A stretch of 6,755 bases of DNA. Origin: Pseudomonadota bacterium. Lineage in GTDB: Bacteria > Pseudomonadota > Alphaproteobacteria > Rhizobiales > Hyphomicrobiaceae. Both the position numbers and the translations under genes were made by a program. The notes below the pieces were generated by a model. That model ran no database searches and was not told the origin of the DNA. It was given only the letters and a program-made list of their open reading frames with translations. The stretch covers positions 1 to 6,755 of the forward strand of contig QGVC01000197.1 of the NCBI GenBank assembly GCA_003242645.1, written 5' to 3'. Every line of letters begins with the position of its first letter. Position 1 is the stretch's first letter. Below are positions 1-6,755 of this stretch, piece by piece.

Positions 1-952
1 GCTGCGTTACACCATCAACCGTCTGCTCTTGATGATACCGACGCTGTTCGGCGTGGCGGTTCTGGTGTTCGTGTTGTTGCGCTTGATGCCCGGCGACATC
101 GTCGAGCTGCGCTACCTCATGGATGGGGGACAAATCAGTCCGGAGGTGCTGGCGCAGGAGCGCGCACGCCTTGGTCTCGATAAGCCGATCTGGGAGCAGT
201 TCGTCGATTGGATGACGGGCATTTTTGTCGGCGATTTCGGTGTCTCGATGTGGACGGGGCGGCCGGTCTGGGAAGAGATTTCGAGCCGTTTCCAGCTTTC
301 GTTTCAGGTGGCGGTCATGGCCACCATTCTGGCGACCCTCATCGCCATTCCGCTTGGCACGCTCGCCGCTCTGTTCAAGGATACTTGGGTCGATCGACTT
401 ATTCAGGTCTTCGCTATTGCGGGCCTCGCCGTGCCATCCTTCTGGCTCGGCATGCTCATCATCCTGAGCCTGCTGCTCGCGTTCAATTGGATCCCGCCGC
501 TGACATTCAAGCCAATTTACGAGGATCCTTGGTACAATCTTTCGCAGCTCATCTGGCCGGCCTTGGCGGTGGGGTACCGCTATTCTGCGGTTGCAACCCG
601 CATGACGCGCTCAACCATCCTTGAGGTGCTGCAGGAGGACTACATCCGAACCGCACGGGCGAAGGGCGTTTTCGAGCGGCTCGTGATTTCTCGCCATGCG
701 ATGAAGAACGCGATGTTGCCGGTGGTGACCGTCATCGGCCTAGAGTTCGCATTTCTCATCGGCGGACTGGTCGTGACGGAGCAGGTGTTCAACCTGAACG
801 GCATCGGCAAACTGTTCGTGGAGACGGTCACGCGCAAGGACTACACGATGGTTCAGGCCCTCGTGATGCTCGTGGCCACGTTCTTCATCGTCATCAACTT
901 TATCGTCGATCTGTTGTACGCGGCGCTCGATCCGCGCATCCGGTATCGCTGA
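1..952 (+). CDS. DppB-like ABC transporter permease (5' end at window edge)
   Basis: This is an inner-membrane permease of the dipeptide/oligopeptide/nickel ABC importer family (DppB/OppB type), one half of the channel that takes solute from a periplasmic binding protein. Base 1 is a G followed in frame by codons for LRYTINRLLLMIPTLFG, a typical DppB N-terminus, so base 1 is probably the last base of an ATG and only two bases are missing. The internal TTG at 29 would cut into the first helix. Counting from that ATG the protein is about 317 residues, normal for the family. Hydrophobic segments lie near residues 9-28, 103-125, 134-161, 181-199, 239-259 and 287-309. LRLMPGD follows helix 1, and the EAA loop that docks on the ATPase is EDYIRTARAKG, with Y215 and G223. 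The protein ends in the family-typical LDPRIRYR. The stop is one base before the next gene. The transported substrate cannot be told from a permease; peptides, nickel, opines or sugars all use this fold. Confidence 0.95.
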   Translation, partial: LRYTINRLLLMIPTLFGVAVLVFVLLRLMPGDIVELRYLMDGGQISPEVLAQERARLGLDKPIWEQFVDWMTGIFVGDFGVSMWTGRPVWEEISSRFQLSFQVAVMATILATLIAIPLGTLAALFKDTWVDRLIQVFAIAGLAVPSFWLGMLIILSLLLAFNWIPPLTFKPIYEDPWYNLSQLIWPALAVGYRYSAVATRMTRSTILEVLQEDYIRTARAKGVFERLVISRHAMKNAMLPVVTVIGLEFAFLIGGLVVTEQVFNLNGIGKLFVETVTRKDYTMVQALVMLVATFFIVINFIVDLLYAALDPRIRYR

Positions 953-953
953 T

Positions 954-1853
954 ATGGCTGTCGCTGAAGAGATCCCGCGCATCACCTACAAGGTGCCGAA
1001 AAAGCGCCATCCCATCGTGCGGTTCGTCATCACCCAACCGTTGGGGGCTGCCGCTCTGGTCTTCATCGTGGCGATGTTCATCGCCGGCGTATTCGCCGAG
1101 TACGTCGCCCCCTACGACCCGTTGGCGCTCGACTACGGCGCAATGCTGGCGCCGCCCTCCTGGGATCACTGGATGGGAACGGACGCCTTCGGGCGCGACG
1201 TGTTTTCGCGCATCATTTACGGCGCCCGGACGGCTCTCGCTGTCGGATTCCTGTCGTCGCTGCTCGGGTCCGGCATCGGCGCAATTATTGGTGTCGTTTC
1301 CGCCTATTTCGGTGGCCGGATCGACATGGCCATCCAGCGCTTCATGGACATTCTGCTGTCCTTCCCGATCATCGTGCTGGCGCTGGCCGTGGTTGCGGTC
1401 CTGGGTAAGTGGCCGGTCGCTGGGCTCGATATCAATCTCATCATCGCCATCGCCATTCCGATGATCCCGAAGGTTGCGCGGGTCGTGCGCTCCGCAGCCC
1501 TGGCAATACGGGAAATGCCTTACATCGATGCTGCGCGCGCCGCCGGATACAGCCATAGCCGGATCATCTTCCGCCACATTGCGCCGAACGTTGTGGCTCC
1601 ATTCCTCATCATGTTCACGGCGTTTATTGCCCAGGCGATTCTGCTTGAGGCATCGCTGTCGTTCCTCGGCCTGGGCGTCACGGAGCCGATACCGGCCTGG
1701 GGCCTGATGCTCTCCGGCAGCTCGCAAGAGTTCTACCGGGAGGCTCCCTGGATGATCGTTTTCCCGGGCCTCGCCATCAGTCTCGCTGTTTTCGCCTTCA
1801 ACCTATTCGGCGACTCGCTGCGCGACTGGCTCGACCCGAAAATCAAAATCTAG
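954..1853 (+). CDS. DppC-like ABC transporter permease
   Basis: This is the second permease of the same dipeptide/oligopeptide-type importer, expected to pair with the DppB-like protein in the inner membrane. It has 299 residues, normal for DppC/OppC. A basic cytoplasmic N-terminus (KVPKKRHP, residues 13-20) precedes helix 1 at about 30-50. The hallmark segment HWMGTDAFGRDVFSRIIYGA begins around residue 72. The EAA loop is YIDAARAAGYSHSRIIFRHI, starting at Y190. LLEASLSFLGLG and a closing LRDWLDPKIKI are also family-typical. The ATG lies one base after the upstream TGA (TGATATG) with no convincing Shine-Dalgarno, which points to translational coupling and equal amounts of the two subunits. 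No ATPase or binding-protein gene follows, so those parts must be upstream of the window or elsewhere. The next gene is separated by 256 bases and is unrelated. Confidence 0.96.
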   Translation: MAVAEEIPRITYKVPKKRHPIVRFVITQPLGAAALVFIVAMFIAGVFAEYVAPYDPLALDYGAMLAPPSWDHWMGTDAFGRDVFSRIIYGARTALAVGFLSSLLGSGIGAIIGVVSAYFGGRIDMAIQRFMDILLSFPIIVLALAVVAVLGKWPVAGLDINLIIAIAIPMIPKVARVVRSAALAIREMPYIDAARAAGYSHSRIIFRHIAPNVVAPFLIMFTAFIAQAILLEASLSFLGLGVTEPIPAWGLMLSGSSQEFYREAPWMIVFPGLAISLAVFAFNLFGDSLRDWLDPKIKI

Positions 1854-1883
1854 CTGCTGCCGTTCAGCCTACGTTTTGATCAG

Positions 1884-1900
1884 CTGCTGCGGTGCAGCAG
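1884..1900 (+). terminator. Hairpin after the permease genes (possible terminator without U-tract)
   Basis: CTGCTGC (1884-1890) and GCAGCAG (1894-1900) form a perfect 7-bp stem with a GGT loop, 30 bases after the dppC-like stop. No T-run follows, so this is not a classical intrinsic terminator; it could stabilise the mRNA end or do nothing. The left arm AGCTGCTGC also occurs at 1852-1860, overlapping the dppC stop codon, so the right arm could pair with either copy. Confidence 0.3.
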
Positions 1901-1923
1901 TGGCCCGCGACATATTGGTCTGA

Positions 1924-3876
<1,953 letters not shown>

Positions 3877-3974
3877 TCTCCCAGAAACTGCGTGCTCTTG
3901 CCCACTTGTCTGGCGAACGGCCTGTCGATCGTTTATCTCATCAAAGGCACGGTCGGCCTGCCAAGCTTGCCGGG

Positions 3975-3979
3975 AAGGA
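3975..3979 (+). promoter_or_regulatory. Shine-Dalgarno of the lyase gene
   Basis: AAGGA at 3975-3979 stands 6 bases before the ATG at 3986. It fixes this start over any codon in the 106-codon open extension upstream. Confidence 0.7.
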
Positions 3980-3985
3980 AATTTC

Positions 3986-4924
3986 ATGAGCGCTGTCACT
4001 ATCGTGGAAGTCGCGCCGCGCGACGGTTTTCAGTCGGTGCGGGAGCCGATTCCAACGGAGACCAAGGTACGCATCGTCGAGGCGCTGGCTGCAGCGGGGC
4101 TCCCGCGACTGGAAATCGGCTCCTTCGTGAGCCCCAAAGCCGTTCCGCAAATGGCCGACACCGCGGAGGTCTTGAAACGGGCCCGGTTGCCGGAGGGCCT
4201 TCGTGTGCATGTCCTCGTTCCCAATCGAAAAGGATTGGAGCTGGCAAAGGCGGCGGGCGTGCGCGAGGTCGCCTGGGTCGTCTCCGTGAGCGAAAGCCAC
4301 AATCAATCGAACGTGCGGCGGTCCGTCGACGAGAGCTTCGCGGACTTCGAGCAGGCTTGGCGAGAGCTGGGCGAGGGGATGAAGCTGCGCTTCGGGCTCG
4401 CAACCAGCTTCGATTGCCCGTTCGAAGGCCGGACACCGGAGTCGCGTGTGATCGCCTGCGTTGAGCGGGTGCTGAAGATCGTGCCGGAGCTGGAGATCTC
4501 CATTGCGGACACAACGGGGCGCGCTGCACCCAACCATGTCCGCGGGCTCTTCACGACGCTGATCCGCGATTACGCGAGCGACAAGGTCCAGTTCTCATTC
4601 CACGGGCACGACACCTACAATCTCGGTGTCGCCAACGCCATTGCAGCCTACGAAGCCGGGGTGCGCATCATCGACGGCGCAGCGGCTGGCCTCGGCGGCT
4701 GCCCCTTCGCACCAGGCGCTTCGGGCAACACGGCCACGGAGGACCTGGTATTCGCTTTCGAGCATATGGGCATCTCCACCGGAGTCGATTTCGCCAAGCT
4801 GCTCGAGGCAGCGGACATGACACAGGCAGTCGCGCCGCAGCAAGCGGGTGGCCGGGTGCGCACCGTCACACGAAAACGCGCGCTGGCGGGCTTCGGAGAG
4901 AATACCCGCGGCATGGCCGCCTAG
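3986..4924 (+). CDS. Hydroxymethylglutaryl-CoA lyase family protein
   Basis: This is a TIM-barrel lyase of the DRE-TIM metallolyase superfamily. The classical reaction splits 3-hydroxy-3-methylglutaryl-CoA into acetyl-CoA and acetoacetate, the last step of leucine breakdown, in the cytoplasm. It has 312 residues, close to the roughly 300 of bacterial lyases. Catalytic and metal-binding residues line up with the human enzyme as I remember it: R12 and D13 in VAPRDGFQ (human R41, D42), E43 in LEIGSFVSPK (E72), D175 in IADTTG (D204), H206 and H208 in FHGHDTYN (H233, H235), the loop cysteine C239 in GLGGCPFAPGASGN (C266), and N248 (N275). All active-site positions are kept, so it should be active. 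Differences from the human form are SESHNQSNVRRSVDESF in place of SELFTKKNINCSIEESF, and SFDCPFEG in place of ALGCPYEG, so a related substrate cannot be excluded. An acyl-CoA synthetase follows 30 bases downstream, probably in the same operon. Confidence 0.93.
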   Translation: MSAVTIVEVAPRDGFQSVREPIPTETKVRIVEALAAAGLPRLEIGSFVSPKAVPQMADTAEVLKRARLPEGLRVHVLVPNRKGLELAKAAGVREVAWVVSVSESHNQSNVRRSVDESFADFEQAWRELGEGMKLRFGLATSFDCPFEGRTPESRVIACVERVLKIVPELEISIADTTGRAAPNHVRGLFTTLIRDYASDKVQFSFHGHDTYNLGVANAIAAYEAGVRIIDGAAAGLGGCPFAPGASGNTATEDLVFAFEHMGISTGVDFAKLLEAADMTQAVAPQQAGGRVRTVTRKRALAGFGENTRGMAA

Positions 4925-4954
4925 AGACGCGCAAGAAGGGGAGCGAACGTCGTC

Positions 4955-6592
4955 ATGCACCTCGCCGGTAGCACCTACGAGGAAGTCTACAACACCTTCC
5001 GCTGGGAGATTCCTTCCCGCTTCAACATCGCCGAGGCGGTCTGTAGCCGGCATGCCAGGGCTACTCCGGACGCCCCTGCGCTGATCTATGAGCAGGCCGA
5101 CGGCAATGTGCGGATCTGGAGCTTTCGCGAGGTCGAGGAGACCGCGAGCCGTCTTGCGAATGCGCTCGATCATCTTGGCGTGAAGCGCGGGACTATCGTT
5201 GGCATTCATCTGCCTCAGTGCCCAGAGAGCCTCATTTCGCATGTCGCTGTGCAGAAGCTCGGCGGGATCGCGTTGCCGCTCTTCAACCTGTTCGGCCCCG
5301 ACGCCATCGAGTATCGGCTGCGCGACAGCGGCGCGCTCGTGATCATCACCACGACAGGGGGATGGGAGCGGGTTGGCAGCGCGATCAAGAGCGTCGAGAC
5401 GCTGTCGCACGTCGTGTGTGCTGATGGAAAGAGCTCCGGCGAGTATCTCGGCTTCTGGGACTTGGTCGAGCGCGGCTCACCCAATCGGGCCAATGCGGAT
5501 ACCGGCCCGGATGATCCTGCCATCCTGATGTACACCTCGGGGACCACAGGGAATCCCAAGGGCGTGCTCCATGCGGGACGCGTGCTGCTGGGGCACCTGC
5601 CTGGCGTATCGCTGCCCCAGGACATGTTCCCTCAGTCGGGGGACCGCTTCTGGACGCCTGCAGATTGGGCCTGGGCCGGAGGACTTCTCGATGTCCTACT
5701 GCCTTCGCTTTATCACGGCGTGCCGGTGGTCGGAGCAGCGCGGGCCAAGTTCGACCCTGAATGGGCGTTCGCGTTCCTCGCCAAGCACGGCGTACGCAAT
5801 GTCTTCATGCCCCCAACAGCTCTGCGCTTGATGCGCCAGGTGCCAGACCCTCGGTCCCGTTTCGCGTACAATGTGCGATCCATCGGCACGGGCGGTGAGA
5901 AGCTGGGCGAGGATATGATCGCATGGGGGCAGGAGACCTTCGGCCTGACGCTCAACGAGTTCTTCGGCCAGACCGAGGTCAATCTGGTGGTCGGGAACTC
6001 GGGCAAGCTGTTCCCGGTGCGCCCGGGCTCGATGGGTCGGGCCATTCCTGGCCACATCGTCGAGATCGTCAACGACGAGGGTACTGTCCTCCCGCCGGGT
6101 GAACCGGGCATCGTGGCAGTCCGGAGACCCGATCCCGTGATGTTCCTGGAATACTGGCGCCGGCCGGATGCAACCCGCGAGAAATTCCGCGGCGACTGGT
6201 GCCTGCTGGGCGACGTCGCGGTGAAGGACGAGGACGGCTACTTCTGGTTCCACGGGCGCGATGACGACATCATCAGTTCCTCGGGCTACCGCATCGGTCC
6301 AGGTGAAGTGGAGGAGTGCCTGCAGAAGCATCCTGCCGTGGCATTGGCCGGGGTCATTGGATCGCCCGATCCGATCCGTGGCGAAATCGTTGTCGCTTTC
6401 ATCGTACCGAAGCCGGGCGTGCAGCCGTCCGAGGAGCTGGCCAACGAAATTCAGGCGTTCGTCCGCGAGCGACTTGCGGCGCACGAATATCCGCGCCGCA
6501 TCCGCTTCATCGACGAGATGCCGATGACCATTACAGGCAAGATCCGGCGCGTTGATCTGCGCGCTATGGATCGCGCCGCTCAGTCCTCGTGA
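4955..6592 (+). CDS. AMP-forming acyl-CoA synthetase (medium-chain/acetyl-CoA synthetase-like)
   Basis: This enzyme activates a carboxylic acid with ATP to an acyl-adenylate and then transfers it to CoA. It has 545 residues, the usual size of the medium-chain branch of the ANL superfamily and shorter than acetyl- or acetoacetyl-CoA synthetases. Motifs in order are the P-loop YTSGTTGNPKG at 193-203, WTPADWAWAGG from 233 (typical of this branch), GTGGEKL at 311-317, FFGQTE at 336-341, the ribose-binding aspartate D420 in LLGD, the hinge region GRDDDIISSSGYRIGPGEVE from 434, and the C-terminal catalytic lysine K529 in TITGKIRR. All key residues are present. The ATG at 4955 has AAGGGGAG 11 bases upstream, a rather long gap, but no other in-frame start lies nearby. 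Its place after the lyase suggests it makes a CoA ester for, or handles an acid from, the same pathway. The acid cannot be read from the sequence; acetate, branched short-chain, medium-chain or aromatic acids are all possible. Confidence 0.95.
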   Translation: MHLAGSTYEEVYNTFRWEIPSRFNIAEAVCSRHARATPDAPALIYEQADGNVRIWSFREVEETASRLANALDHLGVKRGTIVGIHLPQCPESLISHVAVQKLGGIALPLFNLFGPDAIEYRLRDSGALVIITTTGGWERVGSAIKSVETLSHVVCADGKSSGEYLGFWDLVERGSPNRANADTGPDDPAILMYTSGTTGNPKGVLHAGRVLLGHLPGVSLPQDMFPQSGDRFWTPADWAWAGGLLDVLLPSLYHGVPVVGAARAKFDPEWAFAFLAKHGVRNVFMPPTALRLMRQVPDPRSRFAYNVRSIGTGGEKLGEDMIAWGQETFGLTLNEFFGQTEVNLVVGNSGKLFPVRPGSMGRAIPGHIVEIVNDEGTVLPPGEPGIVAVRRPDPVMFLEYWRRPDATREKFRGDWCLLGDVAVKDEDGYFWFHGRDDDIISSSGYRIGPGEVEECLQKHPAVALAGVIGSPDPIRGEIVVAFIVPKPGVQPSEELANEIQAFVRERLAAHEYPRRIRFIDEMPMTITGKIRRVDLRAMDRAAQSS

Positions 6593-6593
6593 T

Positions 6594-6611
6594 TGCGGCA
6601 CGACTGCCGCA
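6594..6611 (+). terminator. Hairpin after the synthetase gene
   Basis: TGCGGCA (6594-6600) and TGCCGCA (6605-6611) form a perfect 7-bp stem with a CGAC loop, starting two bases after the stop codon. No T-run follows. It probably marks or protects the 3' end of the lyase-synthetase transcript. Confidence 0.4.
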
Positions 6612-6614
6612 TGG

Positions 6615-6675
6615 GTGGCTCCGCTGATGTTCGGTACGCGATGGGCCTCCCAATTTCGAACGACGATGGAGCCAC
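6615..6675. repeat. 8-bp inverted repeat framing 45 bases
   Basis: GTGGCTCC (6615-6622) and GGAGCCAC (6668-6675) are exact reverse complements, with one wobble pair possible on each side. The 45 bases between show no coding or obvious repeat content. It could be a longer RNA stem, a spaced operator for a gene to the right, or chance. Confidence 0.3.
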
Positions 6676-6736
6676 TCCGGGGATGGAGAGCGGAACCTGT
6701 CCTTTATAAACATCTAACGCTGCCGAAGAAGAGGAA

Positions 6737-6741
6737 AAGGA
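6737..6741 (+). promoter_or_regulatory. Possible Shine-Dalgarno of a gene starting at the right edge
   Basis: AAGGA at 6737-6741, within a purine-rich run, lies 8 bases before a GTG at 6750, with a second GTG at 6753. TATAAA at 6705-6710 resembles a -10 box but has no convincing -35. Only two codons of the presumed gene are visible, so its existence is a guess. Confidence 0.25.
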
Positions 6742-6755
6742 AAATTCGGGTGGTG

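Noticed and set aside
900..1727. Long - strand ORF of 275 codons opposite the DppC-like gene
   Set aside because: Its product is a low-complexity string rich in Asp, Arg, His and Gln with no recognisable domain, as expected for the antisense of a GC-rich membrane-protein gene.
1902..1918. TGGCCC...TTGG as a sigma-54 promoter for gdhA
   Set aside because: The invariant GG and GC are not at the required spacing; the -12 position reads AT.
4595..5410. - strand ORF of 271 codons spanning the lyase-synthetase junction
   Set aside because: It covers two confidently identified + strand genes and has no recognisable motif.
5696..6601. Long - strand ORF of 301 codons opposite the acyl-CoA synthetase
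   Set aside because: It is a shadow of the highly conserved + strand gene. No start signal or recognisable family was seen.
6593..6709. Frame open for 38 codons after the synthetase TGA, suggesting readthrough or a small ORF from ATG 6611
   Set aside because: That length without a stop is not surprising at this GC content. No ribosome binding site precedes ATG 6611, and the stretch contains a hairpin and an inverted repeat.

Overview
The window is GC-rich, roughly 60% by eye. Its gene content and codon use fit a free-living alphaproteobacterium, most likely of the Rhizobiales/Hyphomicrobiales. That placement is an inference from the look of the proteins, since no marker gene is present. All securely identified genes lie on the + strand. 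There is no tRNA, rRNA, CRISPR array, insertion sequence or phage gene in the window.

Layout. Bases 1-1853 hold two translationally coupled inner-membrane permeases of a dipeptide/oligopeptide-type ABC importer (DppB-like, cut by the left edge, then DppC-like). Their ATPases and binding protein are not in the window. Bases 1854-2109 are a non-coding gap with two hairpins, one after the transporter and one in the leader of the next gene. Bases 2110-3459 encode a complete hexameric-type glutamate dehydrogenase (GdhA) whose start is best placed at a GTG. Bases 3460-3985 hold two hairpins after gdhA and, on the - strand, an ORF that looks like a small multi-pass membrane protein with a degraded C-terminus. 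Bases 3986-6592 are a two-gene unit: a hydroxymethylglutaryl-CoA lyase-family enzyme and an AMP-forming acyl-CoA synthetase, 30 bases apart. Bases 6593-6755 are non-coding, with a hairpin directly behind the last stop, a second inverted repeat, and a ribosome-binding-site-like stretch that may belong to a gene starting at the right edge.

How the genes may work together. The common theme is use of amino acids and organic acids. Peptides or similar solutes are imported, glutamate and 2-oxoglutarate are interconverted with ammonium, and a branched CoA thioester is cleaved, as in the last step of leucine breakdown. The acyl-CoA synthetase could activate an acid feeding the lyase. Only the lyase-synthetase pair has operon-like spacing; the other links are neighbourhood only. 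I see no clear sign of a new type of system. The most useful follow-ups are the true substrate of the lyase/synthetase pair, the state of the membrane-protein ORF, and the gdhA leader hairpin.
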